Shown here piece by piece: positions 1-8,223 of a stretch of 64,000 bases of DNA (its first letter is position 1; each line of letters begins with the position of its first letter). The DNA is from Pseudomonadota bacterium (lineage in GTDB: Bacteria; Desulfobacterota; Desulfovibrionia; Desulfovibrionales; Desulfomicrobiaceae). The DNA lies in the NCBI GenBank assembly GCA_023393525.1, contig JAEWKZ010000013.1, forward strand, positions 60,291 to 124,290. Reading direction: 5' to 3'. Position numbers and translations under genes: made by a program. A model generated the notes under the pieces. The model worked only from the letters and a program-made list of their open reading frames with translations. It did no database searches and was not told where the DNA came from.

Positions 1-337
1 TGTCGCTGTAGCGCTTGGGCTGGATGCCCTTCTGCGGATCGATGTCCAGAAGGCCGGTCAGACCAAGCAGGTGCGGCACGCTCGGACCATGAATGTCCAC
101 ATCCAGAAGCCCGACCTTGTAGCCTTTGATGGCCAGGGCCGCCGCCAGGTTGGTGGACACCGAGCTTTTGCCCACGCCGCCTTTGCCGCTCATGACGAAA
201 AGCTTGTATTTGATCTTGGACAGGGTGCTCGCGATGACCTTGTCCTGACGTTCGAGTTTCGATTCCGGGCTGTCCTGGATGGTGCCCAGGGTGTTTTTTC
301 CGGAACAGCTGGAACAGGACGATTTGCTTTCGGACAT
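1..337 (-). CDS. mrp: Mrp/NBP35-family P-loop ATPase (N-terminal part, runs off the window)
   Basis: Partial gene; about 112 N-terminal residues are visible. The start MSESKSSC lies 5 bases after a GGAGGAG ribosome site. A short Cys-rich leader (CSSCSG) is followed by the deviant Walker A loop MSGKGGVGKSS and the switch-like segment LLDVDIHGPSVPHLLGL. This combination is typical of Mrp/ApbC/NBP35 proteins, which bind and transfer Fe-S clusters in the cytoplasm using ATP. The family C-terminal CxxC cannot be checked because the gene leaves the window. It lies co-directionally downstream of pcm with about 117 bases between. Family assignment is firm; the exact Fe-S client is unknown. Confidence 0.9.
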   Translation of the reverse strand, partial: MSESKSSCSSCSGKNTLGTIQDSPESKLERQDKVIASTLSKIKYKLFVMSGKGGVGKSSVSTNLAAALAIKGYKVGLLDVDIHGPSVPHLLGLTGLLDIDPQKGIQPKRYSD

Positions 338-454
338 TTCTCCTCCAGAGATATGGGTATCCGCCTCAGGTTCGCGCAGGCTCCCCGCGGATGTTTGCGA
401 TACAAGGCTGAAAACGCCGCAGCGCGGGCCGCGAAGCCTCCAGCGCCAAAAAAA

Positions 455-1135
455 TCACCAGCCGTGCGAACCCACCAGGTCCACGAAGGCGACGCTGCCC
501 TGGTCTTCCTGGTGAATGCGCCCTTCCTTCTTGAAAATCCGAAGCAGGCGCTGGTCTCTTCTGGTTCTGCCCACGGGTATGAGCATGATGCCCGGATCGG
601 TGAGCTGGTCGAGAAGAGGCCTGGGCACTTCAGGCCCTCCGGCGGTGACGATGATGCGGTCGAACGGGCCTTCCTCGGGCCAGCCCAGGGTTCCGTCATC
701 GAGTTTGACCCGCACGTTGAAGTATTTCATCTGCAGGAGCCGGCTGCGGGAGGTCAGGTAGAGCTGCTTGATGCGCTCCACGGTAAAGACCTCCGCACCC
801 ATGGCGGCGAGTATGGCGGCCTGGTACCCGGAGCCCGTCCCGATCTCAAGGATGCGCATGTGCGGGCGCACGACGAGCAGGGACGTCATCAGGGCGACGA
901 TGTAGGGCTGGGAAAGGGTCTGCCCGAGGCCGATGGGCACGGGATGATCGCCGTAGGCCTGGACCTGCAGGGCCTCGTCGACAAAGAGGTGCCGGGGCAC
1001 CTGGCGCATCACGGAGAGCACGCGTTCATCGGCGATCCCCCTGGCCTCGATCTGCTCCCGCACCATCCTTTCCCGATTGCGAAGAAATCCCTTCAACGTG
1101 AAACTCTCCCGCCTGCCCGATTCATTGGAAATCAT
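455..1135 (-). CDS. pcm: Protein-L-isoaspartate O-methyltransferase
   Basis: About 226 residues. Repairs L-isoaspartyl residues in aged proteins using S-adenosylmethionine in the cytosol. The family pattern is clear: an RERMVREQI helix near the N-terminus, VPRHLFVDEAL, the substrate loop GLGQTLSQPYIVALM, SAM motif I LEIGTGSGYQAAILA and FDRIIVTAGGPEVP. Length fits the family (about 205-225). I chose ATG 1135 (MISNESG), which has only a weak ribosome site. A TTG about 45 bases further in, behind GGGAG, or ATG 1066 (MVREQIE) are alternatives. The frame stays open upstream to 1675, but that extension overlaps the divergent CBS gene and is not Pcm-like. Confidence 0.92.
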   Translation of the reverse strand: MISNESGRRESFTLKGFLRNRERMVREQIEARGIADERVLSVMRQVPRHLFVDEALQVQAYGDHPVPIGLGQTLSQPYIVALMTSLLVVRPHMRILEIGTGSGYQAAILAAMGAEVFTVERIKQLYLTSRSRLLQMKYFNVRVKLDDGTLGWPEEGPFDRIIVTAGGPEVPRPLLDQLTDPGIMLIPVGRTRRDQRLLRIFKKEGRIHQEDQGSVAFVDLVGSHGW

Positions 1136-1277
1136 TACCAGAAAAATGGTTGCAAACCAGATTTCACCACCCAAGTCAACACGGACATCCCCGGATCGGT
1201 GATCGGACGGCCCGGATGAACCTTTTCCTTGCCCCAAGCGCTGGAATCGGAAAGAATGTCCAAAAAAGGAGAATGCC

Positions 1278-1709
1278 ATGTTCCAGGTAAAAAATATCAT
1301 GACCAAGGACGTCTTCACCCTCAACCGCAACGAAAGCCTCAGCGCTGCCAAGGATCTGATGGACCTGGCCCGCATCCGCCACATCCCCATCGTCGACGAC
1401 CAGGGCACGTTCACGGGGCTGCTTACGCACCGCGACATCCTGGCCGCGACCATCTCCGAACTGGCCGGCATCGACCGCGAAACCCAGGATGAAATCGAAT
1501 CCGGAATCCCCATCAGCGAAATCATGCAGACCGACGTGGTCACCGTCAGCGCCGACCTTTCCCTGAAAGAGGCCGCCAGGCTGCTGCTGGAGGAAAAATA
1601 CGGATGCCTTCCCGTGGTCTGCGACGGAAAGCTGTGCGGAATCATCACCGAGGCGGATTTCCTGCGGCTGACCATCGACCTGATGGACGCGGTGGAACCC
1701 GAGGACTAG
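1278..1709 (+). CDS. CBS-domain pair protein
   Basis: 143 residues, almost entirely two tandem CBS motifs. The first runs about residues 5-65 (MTKDVFTLN ... IRHIPIVDDQGTFTGLLTHRDIL). The second runs about residues 78-135 (MQTDVVTVSADLSLKEAARLLL ... GCLPVV ... GIITEADFL). Stand-alone CBS pairs bind adenosine nucleotides or SAM and act as cytoplasmic energy sensors, usually on a partner enzyme that this gene does not reveal. The start is supported by an AAGGAG ribosome site 8 bases upstream. It ends 6 bases before the end of convergent mgtE, which also has a CBS pair; a functional link is only a guess. Confidence 0.9.
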   Translation: MFQVKNIMTKDVFTLNRNESLSAAKDLMDLARIRHIPIVDDQGTFTGLLTHRDILAATISELAGIDRETQDEIESGIPISEIMQTDVVTVSADLSLKEAARLLLEEKYGCLPVVCDGKLCGIITEADFLRLTIDLMDAVEPED

Positions 1710-1715
1710 GCGCTT

Positions 1716-3050
1716 CTAGAACAGAAAAACGGCGGCCAGCCCCAGAAAGGTGAAAAAGCCGAGGCTGTCCGTCAGCGTGGTCAGGAAAATGCTTGAAGCC
1801 TGGGCCGGATCGCGGCCGATTTCCTTGAGCACCAGAGGTATGGACGCCCCGGCCACGGCGCCGATGAGCATGTCGAGCCCCAGGGCCACGGCCATGACCA
1901 CGGCCAGACCGAGGTTGTGCGTCCAGCCGAAAAGGCCCAGGAAAACCAGCGCCCCGACGATGAGCCCGTTGACGGTCCCGATCTTGGCCTCGCGCAGCAC
2001 CGCCACCCAGCTTTTCTTGCGGTTGAACCGTTCCATGGCCAATTGCCGGATCATGACCGCCAGGGCCTGCTGGCCCGTGTTCCCGGCCTGGTTGGCCACG
2101 ATGGGCATCAGCGCGGCCAGGATGGCCATCTGCGCGATGGTCCCTTCGAACAGATGCACCACATAGGCGGACACCGCGGAGTTGAGCACGTTCAGGACCA
2201 GCCAGGGCAGGCGCTTTTGCAGGGAGTAGGTCCACGGCGAATCCACGGTTTCGTCCCGGCCCGCGCCGACCATGGACTGCATGTCCTCGCTGGCCTCTTC
2301 CTGGATGATGTCGATGACGTCGTCGACGGTGACCATGCCCAGCAGGCGCTGTTCGTGATCGACGACGGGCAGGGCCAGAAAATTGTAGCGGCTGATCAGC
2401 CTGGCGACCTCTTCCTTGTCCACGTCGAAGGACACGTAGATGAGGTTCTGCTCGCGCAGCAGGTCCTTCAAGAGGGTTCGACCGGGGCTTAAAAGCAGAT
2501 CCCGCAGGGAAAGGACGCCCTTCAGATGCCGGTACTCGTCGACAATGTACGCATAGTAGGGGATTTCGGTTTCCTCGACCCGGTCGCGGATCAGGTTGAT
2601 GGCCTGCTGCGCGTTCATGGAATGATCCAGGGCCAGGATTTCCGTGTTCATGACGCCGCCTGCCGAATCCGGATCGAATTGCAGCAGGTCCGATATTTCC
2701 TCGGCGTCCTCGCGCTCCAGCTTCTTGAAAATCCGCGAACGGACGTCGCTGTCGAGATCCTCCAGAATGTCCGCCGCGTCATCGGGAGACATGGCTTCGA
2801 GGATGGCGGCCGCAAAGGACGGCGAAAGCTTGGTCATGAGCGCGTTGCGGTCGTGGCGCTCCATTTCCGTGATCGATTCCGAAGCGTCCTCCACGTCCAT
2901 TTCCTGAATGTATTCAAGCTGCTCCGCCAGGGACAGGTTTTCCAGCTCATCGGCGGTGTCGGCCGGATGCTGGCTGTCCAGGGAGGTAGCCAACCACTGC
3001 ACGGAAGCGTGGTCCAGGGGCGTGGGATCGGAATTTTTCTTTGCATTCAT
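1716..3050 (-). CDS. mgtE: Magnesium transporter MgtE
   Basis: 444 residues, the usual MgtE length. Order: an acidic N-domain of superhelical repeats (about 25-130, with the DPDSAGGVMN motif near 135), a CBS pair (about 140-260, YYAYIVDEYRHLKGVLSLRDLL and LPVVDHEQRLLGMVTVDDV), a plug helix, then about five membrane helices from residue 275. The pore segment PIVANQAGNTGQQAL matches the conserved MgtE ion-path loop. MgtE is an inner-membrane Mg2+ channel gated by Mg2+ binding to the N and CBS domains. No M-box or other riboswitch was recognised upstream. Convergent with the CBS-pair gene. Confidence 0.95.
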   Translation of the reverse strand: MNAKKNSDPTPLDHASVQWLATSLDSQHPADTADELENLSLAEQLEYIQEMDVEDASESITEMERHDRNALMTKLSPSFAAAILEAMSPDDAADILEDLDSDVRSRIFKKLEREDAEEISDLLQFDPDSAGGVMNTEILALDHSMNAQQAINLIRDRVEETEIPYYAYIVDEYRHLKGVLSLRDLLLSPGRTLLKDLLREQNLIYVSFDVDKEEVARLISRYNFLALPVVDHEQRLLGMVTVDDVIDIIQEEASEDMQSMVGAGRDETVDSPWTYSLQKRLPWLVLNVLNSAVSAYVVHLFEGTIAQMAILAALMPIVANQAGNTGQQALAVMIRQLAMERFNRKKSWVAVLREAKIGTVNGLIVGALVFLGLFGWTHNLGLAVVMAVALGLDMLIGAVAGASIPLVLKEIGRDPAQASSIFLTTLTDSLGFFTFLGLAAVFLF

Positions 3051-3126
3051 GACAGGTGCTCGGTAGCTTAAACGGGTTGCGAGGTCAAAAGACTCTTCAG
3101 ATCGACGTCAAAAAAACACCGACAAA

Positions 3127-3156
3127 TTGACAACGCGTTTGATCCCCGACTATTGC
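3127..3156 (+). promoter_or_regulatory. Candidate promoter of the biotin operon
   Basis: TTGACA at 3127-3132 is a perfect -35 hexamer; 18 bases later TATTGC (3151-3156) is a weak -10. The site is about 20-45 bases upstream of the bioB ATG, in the 124-base divergent gap to mgtE. I looked for the BirA-type inverted repeat (TTGTAAACC...GGTTTACAA) and did not find a convincing one. Confidence 0.35.
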
Positions 3157-3174
3157 CCCCCTCACAGGAAACCC

Positions 3175-4143
3175 ATGCTGCACCCATTGATTACAAGCCT
3201 TTACAACCAGGTTATTGAGGGCGCGCCCCTGACGGAAGAACAGGGACGCCTGTTGGCCGCCCTCGACGAAGAGCACACCACCGGCATTTTGTTCGCGGCG
3301 GGCGCCATCACCAGGGCCATGGGCCGCCGCCCCTTCACCTGCTCCATCACCAACGCCAAGTCCGGGACCTGTTCCCAGGACTGCCGGTTCTGCGCCCAGA
3401 GCGGTCATTACAGCACCGGCAGCCCCACGCATCCGCTCCTGCCCCTGGACGAACTCATCGGACGCGGTTTGGCCATGCACGAAGCCGGGGCCCGCTGCTA
3501 CTCCCTGGTGACCAGCGGGCTCATGCTCGCGAGCGACGAGATCGACCGGATCTGCCGCTGCGCCGAGGCTCTCAAGGCCCGGACGAATCTTGAACTGAGC
3601 GCCTCCCTGGGTCTGCTGAGCGAAGACTACGCCCGCCGCCTGGCCAGCGCCGGGCTGACCCGCTACCACCACAACCTGGAAACCTCGCGCTCGTATTTTC
3701 CGTCCATCTGCACCACCCATTCCTACGACCAGGACATCGCCACCATCCGGCTGGCCATGAAACACGGGCTTAACGTCTGCTCGGGAGGCATTCTGGGCCT
3801 GGGCGAATCATGGGCGCAGCGCGTCGAACTGGCGGCGACCCTGGCCGAACTGGACGTCGATACCGTGCCGCTCAATTTTCTTTCCCCCATTCCGGGGACG
3901 CCCCTGGAGGACAGCCCCCTGCTGTCGCCCCACGACGCGCTCAAGTCCGTGGCCGTGTTCCGCTTCATGCTGCCCGGGGCGAACATCACCGTCGCCGGCG
4001 GACGGGAGCGGATATTGGGCGATTATCAGTCATGGCTGCCTCTGGCCGGCGCCAACGGCATGATGATCGGCAACTACCTGACCACCAAGGGGCGCGATCT
4101 GGCGGCGGACCTGCGCATGCTGGAGCAAGGGCGATGGATCTGA
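3175..4143 (+). CDS. bioB: Biotin synthase (radical SAM)
   Basis: 322 residues. Inserts sulfur into dethiobiotin, the last step of biotin synthesis, using a radical-SAM [4Fe-4S] cluster and an auxiliary cluster. Seen: the radical-SAM triad CSQDCRFC in SGTCSQDCRFCAQSGHY, then YHHNLETS, CSGGILGLGES, and a C-terminal MMIGNYLTT segment, all typical of BioB. Start ATG 3175 follows an AGGAA site (CACAGGAAACCC). An upstream in-frame TTG at 3127 lies inside the candidate -35 box and is rejected. The 3' end overlaps the next start by 10 bases, and every gene from here to bioD overlaps its neighbour, so this is one translationally coupled operon. Confidence 0.95.
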   Translation: MLHPLITSLYNQVIEGAPLTEEQGRLLAALDEEHTTGILFAAGAITRAMGRRPFTCSITNAKSGTCSQDCRFCAQSGHYSTGSPTHPLLPLDELIGRGLAMHEAGARCYSLVTSGLMLASDEIDRICRCAEALKARTNLELSASLGLLSEDYARRLASAGLTRYHHNLETSRSYFPSICTTHSYDQDIATIRLAMKHGLNVCSGGILGLGESWAQRVELAATLAELDVDTVPLNFLSPIPGTPLEDSPLLSPHDALKSVAVFRFMLPGANITVAGGRERILGDYQSWLPLAGANGMMIGNYLTTKGRDLAADLRMLEQGRWI

Positions 4144-4442
4144 ACCTTCTCTCCCGCACCCCCCTGCGCCTGGGCGTGTCCTTCGCGCCGGACGACGCCT
4201 GCTTCAGCGGACATTTTCCAGGCAATCCGGTGGTGCCGGGCTCGCTTGTCGCGGGCCTGAGCCTACAGGCCATCCGGGAGCACTTCGGATACGCGGGGCC
4301 GCTGCGCGTCCGCCGCTTCTCCTTTTCGCGTTTCGCCCGCCCGGGCTCGTACACCCTGGACATCGAGGAGCGCGACGGGACGTACCTGTGCACCTTGCGC
4401 GACGCCGACACACTTTTCGCCCAAGGCAGGATCACGGCATGA
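4134..4442 (+). CDS. Small hotdog protein, FabZ-like subunit carrying only the catalytic His
   Basis: 102 residues, shorter than FabZ (about 150). It has the FabZ/FabA active-site strand FSGHFPGNPVVPGSL with catalytic His27. The position 14 residues later, which is the catalytic Glu in FabZ (HFPGxPxxPGVLxxEAMAQ), is Gly41 here. In FabZ the His and Glu that form one active site come from the two subunits of the dimer, so this protein should not work as a homodimer. The Glu is found in the partner encoded at 6698-7099. Likely role: 3-hydroxyacyl-ACP dehydration on the pimelate precursor. Overlaps bioB by 10 bases and the SDR gene by 4 (ATGA). Hotdog fold is well supported; activity is inferred. 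Confidence 0.8.
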   Translation: MDLNLLSRTPLRLGVSFAPDDACFSGHFPGNPVVPGSLVAGLSLQAIREHFGYAGPLRVRRFSFSRFARPGSYTLDIEERDGTYLCTLRDADTLFAQGRITA

Positions 4443-5173
4443 ACGTCACATTCCAGGGCAAGACAGCGCTCATCCTCGGAGGCAGCAGCGCCATCGGCCT
4501 CGCGCTGACCGAATTGCTGCGCGGCGAAGGCCTTGTCGCCATTCCGAGCCACTCCTCAAAGGACGGTCGGGACAGGATACAACGACGCTTTCCGGACCTC
4601 GCGACCGGGAGTCCCCATCTGGATCTCAGCGGCCTGGACACTCGGACCTCCCGCATCCCCCTGCTGGAAAGCGGAGTGGACTATCTGGTCGACCTGGCTC
4701 AGGCCGACCACGAATCGTATCTGGCGGCGACCGGCGAAACCGACATGGACGCCTATTTCCAAACCCACATCACGGGTCGCCTGCACCTGCTCAAAACCGT
4801 GACCCGCTCCATGCTCGCCCGCCGTTTCGGTCGTCTGCTGCACGTCTCCTCCACTGCCGCCGCCCTGCCCGCTCCGGGCCAGGGATTGTACGGCGCGGCC
4901 AAGCGGGCGGTCGAAGGCCTGTACCAGAGCTTTGGCCTGGAGTTGGGAGGGCGCGGCATCTCCTCCGTGAGCCTGCGTCTGGGCCTGGTCGACGCCGGGC
5001 GCGGAGAACGCTTTCTGGACCAGAACGGCAGACGGGAAAGCCTGGCGCGAAAAATCGTCAGCGTCGACCAGGCCGCCTCCACCCTCCTTTTCCTGCTCTC
5101 CGACCAGGCCCTGGCCCTGACCTGCACCACCATCACCATGGACGCCGGACTGACGGCGCAAAAATACCTATGA
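4439..5173 (+). CDS. Short-chain dehydrogenase, FabG-like 3-oxoacyl-ACP reductase of the biotin operon
   Basis: 244 residues, classical SDR size. The cofactor loop is GGSSAIGLAL, a variant of TGxxxGIG. Catalytic Ser and the YxxxK pair are present in LLHVSSTAAA and LYGAAKRAVEG. The usual NNAG motif is replaced by DLAQ. The C-terminus is FabG-like (TITMDAGLTAQ). Predicted NAD(P)H-dependent reduction of a 3-oxoacyl chain on the ACP encoded next door. The start ATG overlaps the previous stop (ATGA), and the end overlaps the acpP-like start by 4. It is more divergent than a housekeeping FabG, consistent with a specialised paralogue. The substrate is inferred from context only. Confidence 0.82.
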   Translation: MNVTFQGKTALILGGSSAIGLALTELLRGEGLVAIPSHSSKDGRDRIQRRFPDLATGSPHLDLSGLDTRTSRIPLLESGVDYLVDLAQADHESYLAATGETDMDAYFQTHITGRLHLLKTVTRSMLARRFGRLLHVSSTAAALPAPGQGLYGAAKRAVEGLYQSFGLELGGRGISSVSLRLGLVDAGRGERFLDQNGRRESLARKIVSVDQAASTLLFLLSDQALALTCTTITMDAGLTAQKYL

Positions 5174-5550
5174 ACCCATTTTCCACCATCCGCTCCATCC
5201 TGGCCGAGATCCTGGACCTGGACCCGGCCCGGATCACGCCTGAAACCTATGTCATCCGGACCCTCAAGGCCGAATCCATCGACCTGCTCGAAATCGGGGT
5301 GGCCATGCAGCACAGGCTCGGCATCTCCGTGGACGACGACCTGCTGTTCCTGAAAAACGTCCGCACCGTCCTGATCCGGGCCCAACACGACGGAAAAGCG
5401 CCGCTTGAAGCCTTGAAATCGCAATATCCGTATCTGCCCGAACAACGGCTGCGCGAAATCCTGGACGACCTGCCCGCCGGACCCGCGCTGCGGGTCGTAG
5501 ACCTTGTCGCCTACGCGCAGGCCTTCGGACAGGACGGGAACCGAGGATGA
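5170..5550 (+). CDS. Acyl carrier protein-like protein of the biotin operon
   Basis: 126 residues; the first 75 or so resemble ACP: FSTIRSILAEILDLDPARI, then LKAESIDLLEIG, where Ser36 sits in the place of the DSL serine that receives 4'-phosphopantetheine (D replaced by E, L by I). The tail after residue 80 (SQYPYLPEQRLREILDDL ... VVDLVAYAQ) is an extension absent from AcpP and could be a docking element. It probably carries the growing pimelate chain between the synthase, reductase and dehydratase encoded around it. Coupled by 4-base overlaps to both neighbours. Carrier assignment is good; apo/holo status is unknown. Confidence 0.8.
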   Translation: MNPFSTIRSILAEILDLDPARITPETYVIRTLKAESIDLLEIGVAMQHRLGISVDDDLLFLKNVRTVLIRAQHDGKAPLEALKSQYPYLPEQRLREILDDLPAGPALRVVDLVAYAQAFGQDGNRG

Positions 5551-6707
5551 ACCGCCGGGTGGTCATCACGGGCAGCGGATTCGTGCTGCCCGTGGGCGAG
5601 AACAGGGACCAGGCGTTCGCAGCCCTGCGTGAACCGTACGGCCCCTTCGTCCGCTCCGAGGCCGACAGGCGGGTCGCGGTCTGCCCGGTACGCGATTTCG
5701 ACCTCAAAGCCCATGTGGGCCGCTGCAAGAACGCGCGCTATCTGACCCGGGGACAGCAGCTCTGTCTGGCCGCCGCCGCCAAGGCCGTGAACGACGCCGG
5801 TCTTGCTCCGCGCCATCTGGATCAGGCCGGATTGTTCCTGGGGCTTGGCCCCAATCTTGAGGCCAGGCCTCGCGACGACAAGGCGCTGTGGCTCCTGGAC
5901 TGCCTGCCCAACACCCTGACCGCGGTCATGGCCGAGATGCTTGGCGTGCATGGCGAAAACCTGACAATCCTGACCGCCTGCGCCGCTTCGACCCAGGCCC
6001 TGGGCCAGGCTTTCCGCGCCGTGGCCGCCGGACTGGCCGACGTGGCCCTGGCGGGCGGAGGAGATTCGCGCCTTTCCCCCGAGGCTGTCCGCGCCTACAA
6101 AGAGGCCGGGGTTCTGGCCGCGAGCTTTGAACGCCCTGAACTGGCGTGCAGACCTTTCGACCAGTCCCGTTCGGGATTCGCCATTGGCGAAGGCGGCGCG
6201 GTCTTCGCACTGGAAAGCCTGGAGCACGCCAGGACGCGCGGGACGAAGATTCTGGCCGAAATCGTCAGCGCATCCTCGTCCCTGGACGGACGCAGCCTGA
6301 CCGGCCCCGATCCCGAAGGCGCGGCGGGCTGCGCGGCGGTGCGCCGCTGTCTGCCCGGTCTTGACGACCAAGGGATCTGCGTCCTGGCCCATGGCACGGG
6401 CACGATCCTCAACGACCAGGTCGAGGGCGACATCCTGGCCCGGACCGTTCCCAAGGCCCTGGCCGTCACCGCCTTCAAGTCCAGGATCGGCCATCTGGCG
6501 GCGGCCTGCGGATGCGCGGAACTGGCCCTGGGGCTTGTCTGCGCCGAAAAGGGCTTTTTCCCGGCCATCGCCGGTCTTGAAAATGCCTGCCGCGACGACC
6601 TGCCGCTGCTGCGCGACCCCATGCAGCTTCGCCCACGCGGCCTGCTCGTGCAGAGCTTCGGTTTCGGCGGACAAAACGCCTGTCTGGGAGTGAAGCCATG
6701 GATCTAG
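5547..6707 (+). CDS. FabF/FabB-like 3-oxoacyl-ACP synthase of the biotin operon
   Basis: 386 residues, somewhat shorter than FabF (about 413). The complete condensing triad is visible: Cys145 in TACAASTQALG, His282 in LAHGTGT, and His316 in the KSRIGHLAAACG segment with Lys311. It should therefore be a true Claisen condensing enzyme rather than a chain-length factor. Within a bio operon it probably extends a malonyl- or glutaryl-type starter with malonyl-ACP to build pimeloyl-ACP for BioF. No bioC or bioH is seen beside it, so how the free omega-carboxyl is handled is open. Overlaps the next gene by 10 bases. Confidence 0.87.
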   Translation: MNRRVVITGSGFVLPVGENRDQAFAALREPYGPFVRSEADRRVAVCPVRDFDLKAHVGRCKNARYLTRGQQLCLAAAAKAVNDAGLAPRHLDQAGLFLGLGPNLEARPRDDKALWLLDCLPNTLTAVMAEMLGVHGENLTILTACAASTQALGQAFRAVAAGLADVALAGGGDSRLSPEAVRAYKEAGVLAASFERPELACRPFDQSRSGFAIGEGGAVFALESLEHARTRGTKILAEIVSASSSLDGRSLTGPDPEGAAGCAAVRRCLPGLDDQGICVLAHGTGTILNDQVEGDILARTVPKALAVTAFKSRIGHLAAACGCAELALGLVCAEKGFFPAIAGLENACRDDLPLLRDPMQLRPRGLLVQSFGFGGQNACLGVKPWI

Positions 6708-7099
6708 ATTTCTCCACCTTCGACCCATCCTCGGCCCTGGCCGCCATCATGTACTGCGACGAACGCGAAATCGTGGCCCGCGCCCCCGCCCTGCCCCCCT
6801 ATCTGGCCCTGGAATCCATGGCCCAGACCTGCGGCATGCATCTGCGCCACCGCCACGATTTCCGGATCCAGGCCTACCTCGTGACCATCGACGACCTTCT
6901 CCATGCCCCGGGCCCAAGCGCCCCCATGGTCATCCGGGCGGCCATCACCGCCGAAACCACGGCCGGCGCACGCTACGCCGTGACGGTCAACGACGTCCAC
7001 GCCTGCCGGATTCTCATCGGACGGCAGGCAAGCGACGTGCCCGACACCTTTTTCCGGAGCCGCTTCGCATGCCTGTCCAAAGCTTCCTGCAACGCCTGA
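6698..7099 (+). CDS. Small hotdog protein, FabZ-like subunit carrying only the catalytic Glu
   Basis: 133 residues. PPYLALESMAQTCGMHL aligns with the FabZ helix PGVLILEAMAQATG, so Glu39 occupies the catalytic acid position. The position 14 residues earlier, which is the FabZ His, is Ile25, and no HFPG motif exists. This is the reciprocal defect of the 4134-4442 protein, so the two probably form one heteromeric 3-hydroxyacyl-ACP dehydratase. Overlaps the synthase gene by 10 bases and bioF by 31. The C-terminal 30 residues, encoded in the bioF overlap, look unconserved. Alternatively it is a non-catalytic scaffold or a thioesterase. Confidence 0.75.
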   Translation: MDLDFSTFDPSSALAAIMYCDEREIVARAPALPPYLALESMAQTCGMHLRHRHDFRIQAYLVTIDDLLHAPGPSAPMVIRAAITAETTAGARYAVTVNDVHACRILIGRQASDVPDTFFRSRFACLSKASCNA

Positions 7100-8223
7100 A
7101 AGCCGATATCGAATCGCGTCGGCAGGCCGGACTGGGCCGAGATCTGCTGCCCGTATCCGCGCGCCGGGGAGCTCGCGTGACCGTTGACGGGCGAGCGCAT
7201 CTGGATTTTTCCTGCAACGATTTCCTGGGCTTGGCCCAGGACCGCCAAATGGGTGAGATTCTGGCCGGGCTGTGTCGACGATCCGGCAGCGGCGCGGGCG
7301 CTTCGCGCCTGGTCACGGGCACGACCAGTTCCACCCTGGAAGCGGAACAGACCCTGGCCGCATACTTCGGCTACGAATCCTGCCTGATCCTGGGCAGCGG
7401 ATTTTTGGCCAATCTGACCCTTCTCTCCACCCTTTTTGGTGAAAAGGACACGCTGCTCCTCGACAAACGCGCCCACGCCAGCACCGTGGCCGGGGTGCGC
7501 CACAGCCGGGCCGGGTTCCACGCCTTCCGCCACAATCGCATGAGCCATCTGCGCAAGCTGCTTGAAACCTATCCGGCTCAGGCGGTGCTGACCGAATCGC
7601 TGTTCAGCATGGACGGCGACAGCCCCGATTTCATGGCCGTGAAAAATCTCAAGGATGAGTTCGGATTTCTGTGCATCGTGGACGAAGCCCACGCCTTCGG
7701 AGTCCTGGGCGACGAGGGCCGGGGCCTGGCGGGCGGGGTCGCCGATGTGGCCGTGGGCACGCTGGGCAAGGCTTTCGGCATGTTCGGAGCCTTCATCCTC
7801 TGCCCCGACGTCGTGCGCGAACACCTCATCCATTTCGGGCAGGGCTTCATCTACACCACCTCCCTGCCGCCCTGGCACGGGGATATGGTCCTGGCCATGC
7901 TGGATCGGGTGCGCCGATGCGGAAAGCTGCGCGCGCGTCTTCATCGGCTGGGCGGCCTGGCGAGGGAAGAGCTTTCGAAAACCGGCCTGCGCGTCGGCGG
8001 CGAGGCGCATATTCTGAGCCTTGAAGTCGGTGACGAAAAGCGCTGCCGACTTCTGGCCTCGAAGCTGCGGGAAGAAGGCATCCTGGTCTTCGCGGCTCGC
8101 TACCCCACGGTGCCCCTGGGGCAGGCGATTCTGCGCGTCTGCCTGACCGCCGAACACGAGCCGGCCGACGTGATCCGTCTGCGGGACGCCCTGAGCGCCC
8201 TGATCCGCGAGGAGAACTCATGA
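7069..8223 (+). CDS. bioF: 8-amino-7-oxononanoate synthase
   Basis: 384 residues. A PLP enzyme that condenses pimeloyl-ACP/CoA with alanine, the first step of the biotin bicyclic ring pathway. Seen: HLDFSCNDFLGLA, GSGAGASRLVTG, VDEAHAFGVLG (PLP-ring Asp/His near 204-210) and the Schiff-base Lys234 in GTLGKAFGMFG. Length and order match BioF of the alpha-oxoamine synthase family. ATG 7069 gives a normal N-terminus despite the 31-base overlap with the preceding gene. Its acyl substrate is presumably made by the five FAS-like genes directly upstream. Overlaps bioD by 4. Confidence 0.94.
   Translation: MPVQSFLQRLKADIESRRQAGLGRDLLPVSARRGARVTVDGRAHLDFSCNDFLGLAQDRQMGEILAGLCRRSGSGAGASRLVTGTTSSTLEAEQTLAAYFGYESCLILGSGFLANLTLLSTLFGEKDTLLLDKRAHASTVAGVRHSRAGFHAFRHNRMSHLRKLLETYPAQAVLTESLFSMDGDSPDFMAVKNLKDEFGFLCIVDEAHAFGVLGDEGRGLAGGVADVAVGTLGKAFGMFGAFILCPDVVREHLIHFGQGFIYTTSLPPWHGDMVLAMLDRVRRCGKLRARLHRLGGLAREELSKTGLRVGGEAHILSLEVGDEKRCRLLASKLREEGILVFAARYPTVPLGQAILRVCLTAEHEPADVIRLRDALSALIREENS

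Noticed and set aside
1136..1675. N-terminal extension of Pcm up to 406 codons
   Set aside because: The extension is antisense to the CBS-domain gene and has no Pcm homology.
3127..3174. Upstream TTG start for bioB
   Set aside because: It coincides with the candidate -35 box and lacks a ribosome site, and the added residues are not BioB-like. ATG 3175 has AGGAA at the right distance.
3051..3174. BirA operator in front of bioB
   Set aside because: I searched for TTGTAAACC/GGTTTACAA half-sites. Only a loose match (CCTTTACAACCAGGTT) exists, and it lies inside the bioB coding region near 3195.
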